A DNA stretch of 64,000 nt, from contig NZ_SUND01000007.1 in the NCBI RefSeq assembly GCF_005280205.1, forward strand, positions 1 to 64,000, given 5' to 3'. Within the stretch, counting starts at the first letter, position 1, and the number at the start of each line of letters is the position of its first letter. The DNA comes from Bacillus yapensis (GTDB lineage Bacteria; Bacillota; Bacilli; Bacillales; Cytobacillaceae). The translations under genes and the position numbers were made by a program. Positions 27,029-35,664 of this stretch are shown here, piece by piece. Below the pieces are notes generated by a model. That model saw only the letters and a list, made by a program, of their open reading frames with translations, was not told the origin of the DNA and ran no database searches.

Positions 27029-28225
27029 TTAAGTTAATTTCTTTATAAAAACAACCTTTAGATAATTTCCTTCTTTAAAATTATTTGTCGTCTTAAAGTC
27101 AGAAGGAAGTCTAAATTCTTCAAGAATCTTGTATTTATCACCGGTTTGTTTAAAAGCTTTCTCGATAAAGCCTTTGAATTTATCCATCCCGAAATTACTA
27201 GCGTTGGTTGAGGCAACAATAACCCCATCCTTCTCCGTAATTCGGATCGCTTTTTCTAGCAAATCTGGATAATCTTTGGCTGCACTGAACGTATTCTTTT
27301 TAGAACGTGCATAGCTCGGTGGATCAAGGATTACTAAATCAAACAACAAGTTTTTTCGAACCGCATATTTAAAATAGTTAAACACATCTTCCACAATAAT
27401 GTCCTGCGCTTCATAGTCAATTTCATTTAAACTAAATTGTTCAATCGTTTTACTTTTACTCCGATTCGCTACATCGACACTTGTCGTTTTCGAAGCTCCT
27501 CCAGCTGCCGCAGCAACCGAAAACGCTCCTGTATAAGAAAACGTGTTTAACACGTTTTTCCCTTTCGAATACTTGTCTCTGATTGTTTTACGAACATCTC
27601 TTTGATCAAGAAAGATCCCTACCATCGCACTTTCATTCAAGTAAACCGCAAAGTTCATCCCATTCTCTTTCACAATAAGAGGAATCGGCGCTCTTTCCCC
27701 TGCAATGAAATCATCATCTTCAATATATGTACCCTGTTCAGCAAAACGCTTTTTCTCATAGAGACCTTTATAGTCTGCGATGTTTGTAAGTGCTTGTACG
27801 ACTAGATTTTTAAAATGATAAATGCCTTCGCTGTACCAATTAATCAGGTAGTAGCCGTCAAAGTAATCGATCGTCAGTCCGCCAATCCCGTCCCCTTCAC
27901 CATTAAACACCCGAAAAGCGGTTGTTTCCGGATCTTTAAAAAGAGTTTTCCGTCCTTCAATGGCCTGCTTAAACTTCTTCTCGAAAAACTTTTCATCAAA
28001 TTCTTCTTGTTGCTGTCGGCTTAAAACCCATCCAATGCCTTTATTCTGTTGCCCAAAGTACCCTTTTCCAAGAAAGGCACCACTCTCATCAACAAGTTCA
28101 AGAGTTGAGCCTTCTTCAACATTGCCCTTTAAATTAAGAACAGCCTCTTTGTTTATAAGAGGAAATCCTGCTCGAAGATTCTTTGCAAAAGTTGATTTTA
28201 TCTTAAGTTTGACTGTATTATTCAT
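27029..28225 (-). CDS. Class I SAM-dependent rRNA methyltransferase (RlmI/YwbD-like)
   Basis: A 398-residue methyltransferase: an N-terminal PUA-like RNA-binding domain (about residues 1-75), a linker domain, then a Rossmann domain with FSYTGAFSVAAAAGG and the catalytic LDPPSYARSKK motif. E. coli RlmI methylates cytosine in 23S rRNA; B. subtilis YwbD is the close relative. The ATG at 28225 is favoured by GGATGA upstream. It is 16 bases upstream of the RNase J start region and on the same strand, possibly one operon of RNA-maturation genes. Confidence 0.85.
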   Translation of the reverse strand: MNNTVKLKIKSTFAKNLRAGFPLINKEAVLNLKGNVEEGSTLELVDESGAFLGKGYFGQQNKGIGWVLSRQQQEEFDEKFFEKKFKQAIEGRKTLFKDPETTAFRVFNGEGDGIGGLTIDYFDGYYLINWYSEGIYHFKNLVVQALTNIADYKGLYEKKRFAEQGTYIEDDDFIAGERAPIPLIVKENGMNFAVYLNESAMVGIFLDQRDVRKTIRDKYSKGKNVLNTFSYTGAFSVAAAAGGASKTTSVDVANRSKSKTIEQFSLNEIDYEAQDIIVEDVFNYFKYAVRKNLLFDLVILDPPSYARSKKNTFSAAKDYPDLLEKAIRITEKDGVIVASTNASNFGMDKFKGFIEKAFKQTGDKYKILEEFRLPSDFKTTNNFKEGNYLKVVFIKKLT

Positions 28226-28264
28226 TATTTTCATCCAATCATTATAAAAGTGTCGTTCCAAAAA

Positions 28265-28300
28265 AAGAAAAGAAGCCCATCCTTTTATAGAATTGGCTTC
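28265..28300 (-). terminator. Terminator of the allantoin operon
   Basis: GAAGCC pairs with GGCTTC across a 17-base loop; the minus strand continues with a T-rich tail. It separates allB from the downstream methyltransferase gene. Confidence 0.65.
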
Positions 28301-28334
28301 TTTCCCCTATAGTAATACATTGATTGAAGTAATT

Positions 28335-29705
28335 TCAAATCCTAATCTGTTGTTCTTGTGAAGCTTTCAGCCACTTCCCATTCTGTTTCATGGTTTTGTC
28401 ATCTTCGTAAACAACTTTTCCACGGCAAATCGTTGTCTTAACCTTACATGGGAAGGTGTGACCAAGATAGAGGCTTTGCTTATGCTTTGCAAAGAAATTC
28501 TCCTCTGTCGCTGTGAAATTCTCGTCCAATGAAACGATTGCGAGGTCGGCATCATATCCGATTCCTATCTTCCCTTTTGATGCCAGACTAAAGCGTTCCG
28601 CTGGATTTGTTGCCGTCATTTGAGCCACTTTCGAAAAAGAAATTTCATGCTTTTTGGCTAGCTCTATCATGGATAACAAAGTAAACTGCCCTCCACTAAT
28701 TCCTCCCCATGCATCGAATAGATGATGTATGTTTGGATCTTTCATCGAATACGGACTTGGAGAATGATCAGAAGCGACTATATCAAATTTGCCCTCTACT
28801 AATAATTGAACTAGTTTCTCTTGCTCACTTTTCTCTCGTAATGGTGGTGCGCATTTGGCAAGCGCCCCTTTTTCGAAAAGAGCATCATGATAAAATAATA
28901 AATAGTGTGGACAGGTTTCAACCGTGACATCTAGCCCCTGCTTTTTCGCTTCTTCTATTTTTTCAACAGCTGATGCACTGCTAATATGAACAAAGTGAAT
29001 CGCACAGCCTGTCAGTTTAGAATAAGATAACACTCTTTCAACTGCTTCTACTTCTGCTAAAATAGGACGGGTCTCTAAGTAATCATCAGGCGTAAAGAAC
29101 CCTTTTTCTCTTTTTTCAGCCGCTAGCCATTTCGTAATAGCATCACTTTCTGAATGAAGCGCGAGAAGTTTATTTAAAGAAGCAATTTTTTTCATGCCTC
29201 GTAACAAGGTCATGTCATCAACTCGTTCGAATTCTTCATTCCCTGATTCAGAAAGAAAAGCCTTAAAGCCAATCACTCCTGCCTCAGAAAGCTCCTCCAA
29301 ATTCGCTTCGTTTCCAGGAACAAGTCCTCCCCATAGGGCAAAGTCAACAATGGATTTTTCTTTTCCTGTCTTCACTTTTTGAAAAAGGGCTTCCTTATCA
29401 ATTGTGGAAGGAATCCCGTTTAGTGGCATATCAAAGAAAGTCGTACATCCTCCCGCTGCCATCATTTCAGACCCTGTTTCAAAGCCTTCCCATGTATCCC
29501 TTCCCGGATCATTAAAGTGAACATGAACATCAATCATTCCTGGAAAAAGATAGTTGCCTGTTTCATCTCGTTCTTCATTGGCAGTACCCGTAAGTTTCTC
29601 TTCAATTTTGGTAATTACACCGTCCTTGATTCCAATATCTACCTGCATCACTTCCGATAGTAAAACAACAAATCCATTGCGAATAATCAGATCGTATTCC
29701 GGCAT
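28335..29705 (-). CDS. allB: Allantoinase
   Basis: A 456-residue cyclic amidohydrolase that opens the hydantoin ring of allantoin to give allantoate (B. subtilis PucH). The metal site HVHFNDPG (about residue 58), the lysine region GFKAFLS, HSESD, HFVHIS and VASDHSPSP follow the family order. Its ATG directly abuts the stop of the upstream aminotransferase gene, with AAAGGAGGTG inside that gene's end, so translation is coupled. Last gene of the operon pucF-pucG-allB. Confidence 0.93.
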   Translation of the reverse strand: MPEYDLIIRNGFVVLLSEVMQVDIGIKDGVITKIEEKLTGTANEERDETGNYLFPGMIDVHVHFNDPGRDTWEGFETGSEMMAAGGCTTFFDMPLNGIPSTIDKEALFQKVKTGKEKSIVDFALWGGLVPGNEANLEELSEAGVIGFKAFLSESGNEEFERVDDMTLLRGMKKIASLNKLLALHSESDAITKWLAAEKREKGFFTPDDYLETRPILAEVEAVERVLSYSKLTGCAIHFVHISSASAVEKIEEAKKQGLDVTVETCPHYLLFYHDALFEKGALAKCAPPLREKSEQEKLVQLLVEGKFDIVASDHSPSPYSMKDPNIHHLFDAWGGISGGQFTLLSMIELAKKHEISFSKVAQMTATNPAERFSLASKGKIGIGYDADLAIVSLDENFTATEENFFAKHKQSLYLGHTFPCKVKTTICRGKVVYEDDKTMKQNGKWLKASQEQQIRI

Positions 29706-30944
29706 TTAGCTCACCTCCTTTGATTCATAGATATCAAGAGCGGCCTGCAATGCTTCTCCTCTGTTGACCTTTGCACCTTGACGAATCAAACAAGCCTCCA
29801 AAGCACCTAAGACTGAAAGGATATTTTCTTTTCGACAACTATACCCCATCGTACCGATACGCCAAATTTTCCCGTGCAAAGGACCGAATGAAGAAGCGAT
29901 TTCAATGCCAAACTCTTGAAGAAGCATACTCCTTACCGCTTCTCCATCAACACCAGGCGGGATTTCCACACAAGTGACACAAGTGAGCTTATTGTCGGGA
30001 TCTCCAAACAATTTCAATCCCATTGCCTCAATTCCTGAAATTAATGCTTGCTCATGGAATTTATGACGAGCAAAACGCTCATCCAAACCTTCTTCAAGAA
30101 CCAGACGCAAACCTTCCCGCAAAGCATAGACCATCGATGTCGCTTCTGTGTGGTGATTCAATCTTCTCGGACTCCAGTAATCTTGTAACATCCCTAAATC
30201 AAAATAGTTGCTAGCGATTGGGAGACTGCTTCGCATATAGCGATTGTCATCTTCAGTTGCAATCCCCCGCTCGACTTTCTTCCGAGATAATATAATCTTT
30301 TCCACCCGCTCATTGTATGAAATCGGCGCCATTCCTGATGGAACAGATAAGCATTTTTGCGTTCCACCAACGACTGCATCAATACACCAGTCATCCGTTT
30401 TCACTTCAACACCACCGATAGACGCAACTGCATCAACCACTAGCAATACATCTTGGGCACGACATGCCTTCCCTATTTGTTCGAGCGGTTGCATTCTTCC
30501 CGTCGAAGTTTCCCCATGAACAATCGCAACAATTTTAGGAGAAACCTTCTTCATTTCCACAATGACGACCTCCGAGTCAAACACTTCTCCCCACGGACAA
30601 TCAATGGTATGAACGTCCGCACCGTATCGTTCACAAATTTCAACAAGCAAATGACCGAAACGTCCATAGATTGGAACCAATACTTTGTCACCTGGTTCAA
30701 TCAGACTTGATAACACCGCTTCATTCCCAGCACGGGATGTTCCATCAATCGGAAATGCCCAGTGATTTTTCGTTTGAAAGACTTGTCTCAGCATTTCCAT
30801 CACTTCATTCATAATTTCTGTGAAAGCTGGATCAAACTGTCCTAAAATAGGTGTACTGAGCGCCCGCAGTACGCGTGGGTCCACTTCAACCGGTCCAGGA
30901 GTCATAATCGTCCTTTTCGGGGTATTCAACTCTGCAAAACTCAT
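29706..30944 (-). CDS. pucG: (S)-ureidoglycine-glyoxylate aminotransferase
   Basis: A 412-residue PLP aminotransferase of the alanine-glyoxylate type. TPGPVEVDPRVL at the start and GGTQKCLSVPSG with the PLP lysine are diagnostic. PucG transfers the amino group of ureidoglycine to glyoxylate, giving oxalurate and glycine. The ATG at 30944 is preferred, since AAAGGAG sits directly against the earlier ATG at 30953. Between pucF and allB in the operon. Oxalurate made here is the natural entry to an oxamate branch (see 36365-39183). Confidence 0.92.
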   Translation of the reverse strand: MSFAELNTPKRTIMTPGPVEVDPRVLRALSTPILGQFDPAFTEIMNEVMEMLRQVFQTKNHWAFPIDGTSRAGNEAVLSSLIEPGDKVLVPIYGRFGHLLVEICERYGADVHTIDCPWGEVFDSEVVIVEMKKVSPKIVAIVHGETSTGRMQPLEQIGKACRAQDVLLVVDAVASIGGVEVKTDDWCIDAVVGGTQKCLSVPSGMAPISYNERVEKIILSRKKVERGIATEDDNRYMRSSLPIASNYFDLGMLQDYWSPRRLNHHTEATSMVYALREGLRLVLEEGLDERFARHKFHEQALISGIEAMGLKLFGDPDNKLTCVTCVEIPPGVDGEAVRSMLLQEFGIEIASSFGPLHGKIWRIGTMGYSCRKENILSVLGALEACLIRQGAKVNRGEALQAALDIYESKEVS

Positions 30945-30958
30945 TTCCACCATCTCCT

Positions 30959-32200
30959 TTAGTAGGCTAATTTATATAACAGCTCTGTTAACAGCTCGAC
31001 CCCTGTCTCTAAATCTTCTATTCTCGTAAACTCTTTTGGAGAATGACTGATGCCGTCTTGACTCGGAACAAAGATCAACGTAGTCGGGCAAATGGATGCA
31101 AATACTTGAGCATCGTGTCCTGCACCTGAAACAATGTCTTGGTAGGAAATGTTCTTTTCCGTTGCCAATTGGCGAATCACTTGATTCATTTTTTCATCCA
31201 TCGCAATCGGCTTCACATCCATCCATTGAGAAATCTGGACATCCAAATCAGTAGAAAGTCTCTCAAACTCTGCAAAAATATCTTCACAATATCGATTAAG
31301 CACATCCTCCTGATGATGACGAATATCTAAACTAAATTCCACTTCACCGGCAACCACATTAGGAACATTGGGTCTAACATTCAACTTTCCTACCGTTGCT
31401 ACAAGCAGTGGATCAAATTCTTTTGCTTTTTCGGTTAAATACGTAATCAGTTTCGATGCTGTACTGACTGCATCCTTGCGGTAATACATAGGCGTGGTCC
31501 CTGCATGGTTGCTTTCCCCGACCACGTTTATCGTAAAACGGCGCTGACCAACAATGTGGGACACGACTCCAATCGTGTTTTGATTTTTTTCGAGGATCAT
31601 CCCTTGTTCGATATGAATTTCAACGAATCTCTCAATATCTGTACGAAGGTTAGATTGATATTCTTTTGGATCAAAGCCTGATTCCTTCATCGCTTCTAGA
31701 AAATGGATTCCATCTCCATCCTGTACGTCCTTCACAGTCTCTAAATTATAGGCACCTGAAATATTCCTCGAGCCCCAAAAGGTTAGTGGAAATCGACTTC
31801 CTTCTTCTTCACTAAGAGATATCACTTCAATCGTTTTTTTCGGATATCCGTATTTCTGAAATAATTGAGAGGTTGCTAGGAGGCTCGCAATAATTCCGTA
31901 GGCTCCATCATATTTGCCCCCATCTATCACGGTATCAATATGAGAACCTGTTAAAATCGTTTTACTGCCTAGTTCCGTCCCCGGCAGTTTTCCGAATAAA
32001 TTTCCTGCCCTATCAAAATAGGTCTGAAGCTGTAAAACTTCCATTTTATCCTTCAAAGCATCCTGTGCTTTACGCCAATCCTTTGAAAATAATGGCCTCG
32101 TAACTCCCCCGTTTGTCGTTCGTCCAAACGTAGCAAGCCATTCAATCATTTCACTAACTGAATCTTTTTCAAATTTTTGCTCCCTCATTTTAATGGCCAT
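30959..32200 (-). CDS. pucF: Allantoate amidohydrolase
   Basis: A 413-residue M20-family metal amidohydrolase that converts allantoate to ureidoglycine (and ammonia, CO2). Metal ligands appear in GSHIDTVIDGGKYDG and SEEEGSRFP, and HIEQG and AGHDA are typical of the AllC/hydantoin-utilisation branch. The ATG at 32200 has AGGAAG eight bases upstream; a GTG at 32207 overlaps it. First gene of the operon; a PucR-box-like site lies about 115 bases upstream. Confidence 0.92.
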   Translation of the reverse strand: MAIKMREQKFEKDSVSEMIEWLATFGRTTNGGVTRPLFSKDWRKAQDALKDKMEVLQLQTYFDRAGNLFGKLPGTELGSKTILTGSHIDTVIDGGKYDGAYGIIASLLATSQLFQKYGYPKKTIEVISLSEEEGSRFPLTFWGSRNISGAYNLETVKDVQDGDGIHFLEAMKESGFDPKEYQSNLRTDIERFVEIHIEQGMILEKNQNTIGVVSHIVGQRRFTINVVGESNHAGTTPMYYRKDAVSTASKLITYLTEKAKEFDPLLVATVGKLNVRPNVPNVVAGEVEFSLDIRHHQEDVLNRYCEDIFAEFERLSTDLDVQISQWMDVKPIAMDEKMNQVIRQLATEKNISYQDIVSGAGHDAQVFASICPTTLIFVPSQDGISHSPKEFTRIEDLETGVELLTELLYKLAY

Positions 32201-32313
32201 CCCAATCACTTCCTATCCAATAAGTAAATGAATTTAATAGGTTAAGCTTACAGAGTTCACTTTCAAACTTCATTATCACTTATACACAAAATTAATAAGT
32301 TCTTTTGTTTATC

Positions 32314-32326
32314 TTAACCAAGGAAA
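32314..32326 (-). promoter_or_regulatory. PucR-box-like operator upstream of pucF
   Basis: The minus strand reads TTTCCTTGGTTAA, a full match to the PucR box WWWCNTTGGTTAA as I recall it from B. subtilis. It lies about 115 bases upstream of the pucF start, a sensible position for activation. Confidence 0.6.
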
Positions 32327-32399
32327 TTTTTATACGCTATTATTAATAAAAAATATTTTGAATTTTACAAAAAAAGATGTCGTAATGAAAGTAAGCTAG

Positions 32400-32597
32400 C
32401 TATTATCCGTTCCTCATTTTACAGGTATGAACATGATTGCCGGTGCCTCTGGTAAAGAGCAAGAAGTTCATACAGTCAACATGATGGATGCACCAGACAT
32501 CATCAACTTTTTAAATCCGAATGAATTGCTCGTTAAAATATTCAATATTATGTTAATTAAAATAACTCTGAATGTTATAATTTATAACATAAGTTAG
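32400..32597 (+). pseudogene. pucR: N-terminal fragment of a pucR-type regulator gene
   Basis: Between in-frame stops at 32397 and 32595 the plus strand encodes about 45 residues (32400-32534) that match the start of PucR-family regulators: LLSVPHFTGMNMIAG, then QEVHTVNMMDAPDIINFL and NPNELLV. In intact proteins this continues with a threonine-rich segment and a long protein ending in a helix-turn-helix; here similarity stops abruptly and AT-rich sequence follows. The first residues are also missing a start codon. It is a remnant of the purine-catabolism regulator, lying between the divergent pucF and uraD operons, where such a gene would be expected. Confidence 0.72.
32572..32590 (+). promoter_or_regulatory. 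Perfect 9-1-9 palindrome over a -10 box, before uraD
   Basis: ATGTTATAATTTATAACAT is an exact inverted repeat around one T and includes TATAAT (32576-32581), about 45 bases before uraD. It is a plausible operator. In the rest of the 424-base gap 32210-32633 I see only the PucR-box-like site and the regulator fragment. Confidence 0.5.
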
Positions 32598-32633
32598 TTC
32601 AACTTTCAAAACAATAGTGAAGGGGCTGCTCCT

Positions 32634-33128
32634 ATGCTTACAATCGAACAATTGAACAAGACGACAGAACATGAATTTATGGAATTGCTAGGTGGGATTT
32701 TTGAACATTCCCCTTGGGTCGCAGAGAAGGCCATTCATGTGAAACCCTTCTCTTCATTAGGGCATTTGTATGACGAAATGGTATCCGTCGTGGAGCAAGC
32801 AACTGAAGAACAAAAACTTATTTTAATAAAAGCACATCCCAATTTAGGAGAACGCATTGAAATGAGTCCGGATTCTGTCAATGAACAAGCAGGAGCTGGC
32901 TTAAAAAATCTTACACCCGAGGAATACGACAAATTCAGCACCTTAAACCAACAATATATGGACAAATTCGCTTTTCCCTTCATCTTAGCCGTCAAAGGGA
33001 AAAACAAACACCAAATATACGAAGCCATGGAGCAACGAGTGCAAAATCAAAGAGAAACTGAATTTCAAACCGCGATGAAAGAAATATACAAAATCGCCCT
33101 GCTACGTTTGGAAGAAAAGATTCAATAA
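32634..33128 (+). CDS. uraD: OHCU decarboxylase
   Basis: A 164-residue 2-oxo-4-hydroxy-4-carboxy-5-ureidoimidazoline decarboxylase, the last step from urate to S-allantoin. HPNLGERI and the KFAFPFILAVKGK stretch are the conserved core. In B. subtilis this domain is fused to uricase in PucL; here it stands alone with no uricase domain attached or nearby. GAAGGGG ribosome binding site. First gene of uraD - flavoprotein - uraH. Confidence 0.92.
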   Translation: MLTIEQLNKTTEHEFMELLGGIFEHSPWVAEKAIHVKPFSSLGHLYDEMVSVVEQATEEQKLILIKAHPNLGERIEMSPDSVNEQAGAGLKNLTPEEYDKFSTLNQQYMDKFAFPFILAVKGKNKHQIYEAMEQRVQNQRETEFQTAMKEIYKIALLRLEEKIQ

Positions 33129-33154
33129 CGGAAGCTTGAGAGGATGAGCGAATC

Positions 33155-34615
33155 ATGAGTTTAGAAGGATTAAATGAACAAGTAAAAAGGGACCTTACTT
33201 ATCTGAACTTCGGTGGACCAGAATGGGTGCAGCCACTCAATCATCCTGAAGGGCATGTGTACGATGTCGTAATTGTCGGTGGCGGCCAAAGCGGCTTGAG
33301 TGCTGCCTTCGCATTAAAACGTGAGCGCATCTATAACGTTCTCATCATTGACGAAAATCCAGAAGGATTCGAAGGTCCTTGGGAAACCTATGCCCGTATG
33401 GTTACATTAAGAACCCCTAAAGAACTGACTTCTATTGAACTCGGCATACCCTCATTAACCTTCCGTGCATGGTGGGTCGCACAAGCAGGCGAAGAAGATT
33501 GGGAAAAACTTGATAAGATTCCACGAGGTGAGTGGATGAACTATTTGCGGTGGTATCGAAGCGTTTTGAATTTGCCTGTTCTCAACGAAGTAAAGCTGAA
33601 ATTAATCGAACCATCAGTTGACGGAATTCATCATTTGCACATTGAGGGCACTGGTTCTCCTAGCGAAAAAATACTCGCTCGTAAAGTCATACTCGCTACC
33701 GGGATCCAAGGTGGAGGCGAGTGGCATGTCCCACCTCTCATTTCAGAAAAATTAACTCGTGAACGATATGCCCATACTTCCGAACCAATTGATTTCGAAC
33801 TACTTAAAGGAAAAAAGGTAGCGATTCTAGGAGGAGGAGCATCCGCTTTTGATAACGCAAATGCAGCACTCTCTGAAGGTGTTGAAGAAGTGCATGTTTT
33901 TGTCCGAAGAAAAGAGCTCCCTCGAATCAATCCAATTCGCCAGATGGAAAGCTCAGGAATCATCGAACATTTTCACACCTTTTCCGACAGGGAAAAATAT
34001 ACGGCCATTGCCCATTTCTTTAAATTCAATCAACCACCTACAAACGATACCTTTAGTCGTGCTTCATCACAGCCTGGATTTCAACTCCATTTAGGTGCGC
34101 CATGGCTCGATGTTGAGGATACAAGCAACGGTATAGTAGTCACTACGCCGCAAGGAAAACATACTTTTGATTTCTTAATCATTAGTACTGGTCTTGTAAC
34201 AGACCCCTCTTTGCGACCAGAGTTAAGACTTATAGACAAACATATTGCACGTTGGGGCGATAAATATACTGCACCTGAGGAATTCGTGAATCCTCTTGTC
34301 GATGCTCACCCCTATCTTAGTCCAGGTTTTTCTTTTACCAGTCGAGATGAACAAGGAAAGAAACTGCTGTATGGACTCTTTGTTTTTAACTATTCAACGT
34401 TAGTTAGCTGCGGACTTTCAGCATCAGCTCTTTCAGGAATTCGATTTGCTTTACCGAAGCTTGCTCTAGCAGTATCTGATCAACTTTTTCAGGATGAAAA
34501 AGAGAAGATTTTAAATAGCTTCCTCACATATGATAAGGAGGAATTTATCGGGGAATGGCCGAAGATAGAAAAAAAAAACTTCCTCAATAGAAAAATAGGA
34601 AGGAGATTGATATGA
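33155..34615 (+). CDS. FAD/NAD(P)-binding monooxygenase-like protein, candidate urate hydroxylase
   Basis: A 486-residue flavoprotein with two Rossmann dinucleotide motifs: VVIVGGGQSGLSAAFAL (about residues 39-55, FAD) and VAILGGGASAFDNANAAL (about residue 225, NAD(P)H), the layout of class B, FMO-like monooxygenases. It lies 26 bases after uraD and overlaps uraH by four bases; these two process the product of urate oxidation. No uricase is present, so it most likely hydroxylates urate to 5-hydroxyisourate. Known non-uricase urate hydroxylases are HpxO (Klebsiella) and HpyO (Xanthomonas); which it resembles I cannot tell. Family certain, reaction inferred from context. Confidence 0.8.
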   Translation: MSLEGLNEQVKRDLTYLNFGGPEWVQPLNHPEGHVYDVVIVGGGQSGLSAAFALKRERIYNVLIIDENPEGFEGPWETYARMVTLRTPKELTSIELGIPSLTFRAWWVAQAGEEDWEKLDKIPRGEWMNYLRWYRSVLNLPVLNEVKLKLIEPSVDGIHHLHIEGTGSPSEKILARKVILATGIQGGGEWHVPPLISEKLTRERYAHTSEPIDFELLKGKKVAILGGGASAFDNANAALSEGVEEVHVFVRRKELPRINPIRQMESSGIIEHFHTFSDREKYTAIAHFFKFNQPPTNDTFSRASSQPGFQLHLGAPWLDVEDTSNGIVVTTPQGKHTFDFLIISTGLVTDPSLRPELRLIDKHIARWGDKYTAPEEFVNPLVDAHPYLSPGFSFTSRDEQGKKLLYGLFVFNYSTLVSCGLSASALSGIRFALPKLALAVSDQLFQDEKEKILNSFLTYDKEEFIGEWPKIEKKNFLNRKIGRRLI

Positions 34616-34965
34616 CAGGATTAACGACACATATATTAGATTTAACTCATGGTGTTCCAGCGAGCAACGTCACTATCGAGCTATATTTTTATGGAGAGCA
34701 TGAGTGGCAGTTCCTAACCTCAGCTGTCACGAATTCGAATGGAAGACTTGATGAACCACTTTTGTCTGAAGAAGATACGAAAATCGGAACTTACGAACTC
34801 GTATTTCATATCGGGGATTATTTTCGTAGTAAAGCTCTCGAATTACCCGAGCTTCCTTTTTTAGATAAAGTGCCTGTTCGCTTTAACATTGCAGATACCA
34901 CTGCCCATTACCACGTTCCTTTACTCGTTTCCCCTTGGGGTTACCAAGTGTATAGAGGAAGTTAA
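34612..34965 (+). CDS. uraH: 5-hydroxyisourate hydrolase
   Basis: A 117-residue transthyretin-like protein hydrolysing 5-hydroxyisourate to OHCU (B. subtilis PucM). THILDLTHGVPA at the N-terminus and the C-terminal YRGS signature are present. AGGAAGGAG lies in the end of the upstream flavoprotein gene, with a four-base overlap. Its presence implies that 5-hydroxyisourate is made by the neighbouring oxygenase. Confidence 0.95.
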   Translation: MTGLTTHILDLTHGVPASNVTIELYFYGEHEWQFLTSAVTNSNGRLDEPLLSEEDTKIGTYELVFHIGDYFRSKALELPELPFLDKVPVRFNIADTTAHYHVPLLVSPWGYQVYRGS

Positions 34966-34975
34966 TGGAGTAGGT

Positions 34976-35545
34976 TTAGTGACGCCTATTATGATAGATT
35001 AGTTGTACCACTCCAGAAGAGAATGTTCTTGTATTAACCAATTTTAAATTCAATCTCTGTTTTACATCTATAAACAACGGCTTTCCTTCTCCTAAAACAA
35101 CCGGGTGAACTGATAATCTAAATTCATCAACAAGCCCTAAATCGATAAATGATGTAATTAGGCTTGCACCACCATAGAGCCATATATCTCTGCCCGGCTT
35201 ATTCTTTAATTTAATCACTTCTTCAAGAACATTCTCATTTATGAATATCGCCTTATTATCAGTTCCTTTTTGTGTATGAGAAAAAACATATTTTTCTTTA
35301 CTATGAACGATCTTCCATATTTCTTTTTCTGTTTCGGGCAAATCACTTCCCGGAGCATATTGTCCCCATAAATCATAGCTTTTTCTTCCGTAAAAAATAG
35401 TATCTATTTGATTCAGGAAATCAGTAAACCCCATCTCAGAGTCCATAATGCACCAATCAACTTCCCCATTTTCCCCTTCAATAAAACCATCTAAAGTAAC
35501 TGCTAAATCTAAAATAATCTTTCTTGTTTTTAAGTTATTAGACAT
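34976..35545 (-). CDS. Dihydrofolate reductase-fold protein (RibD C-terminal-like, YyaP-like)
   Basis: A 189-residue protein of the RibD_C/DHFR superfamily: LAVTLDGFIEGENGEVDW at the N-terminus, FYGRKSYDLWG, and WLYGGASLITSFIDLGLVDE for the nucleotide-binding half. B. subtilis homologues (YyaP, YwjB) are uncharacterised reductase-like proteins. GGGAGG before the ATG. It is antiparallel to, and unrelated to, the purine genes around it. Confidence 0.82.
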   Translation of the reverse strand: MSNNLKTRKIILDLAVTLDGFIEGENGEVDWCIMDSEMGFTDFLNQIDTIFYGRKSYDLWGQYAPGSDLPETEKEIWKIVHSKEKYVFSHTQKGTDNKAIFINENVLEEVIKLKNKPGRDIWLYGGASLITSFIDLGLVDEFRLSVHPVVLGEGKPLFIDVKQRLNLKLVNTRTFSSGVVQLIYHNRRH

Positions 35546-35611
35546 TATTTTTCCTCCCTAAGATCATAGTGTAAATAACCTTAATTCTTATTTTATTCTC
35601 TACTTAGCAAT

Positions 35612-35651
35612 AAAAAACACGCGCCGATAAGAATAACCGAGGCGTGCTTTT
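35612..35651. terminator. Hairpin terminator of the SET-domain gene
   Basis: CACGCGCC pairs with GGCGTGC (one bulge) across a 15-base loop, with A6 and T5 tracts at the outer ends; it works on the minus strand after the gene at 35665. Confidence 0.7.
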
Positions 35652-35664
35652 TAGCGTTTATACT

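Noticed and set aside
32735-33028. Antisense open frame inside uraD
   Set aside because: Shadow of the real gene; no ribosome binding site or recognisable domain.
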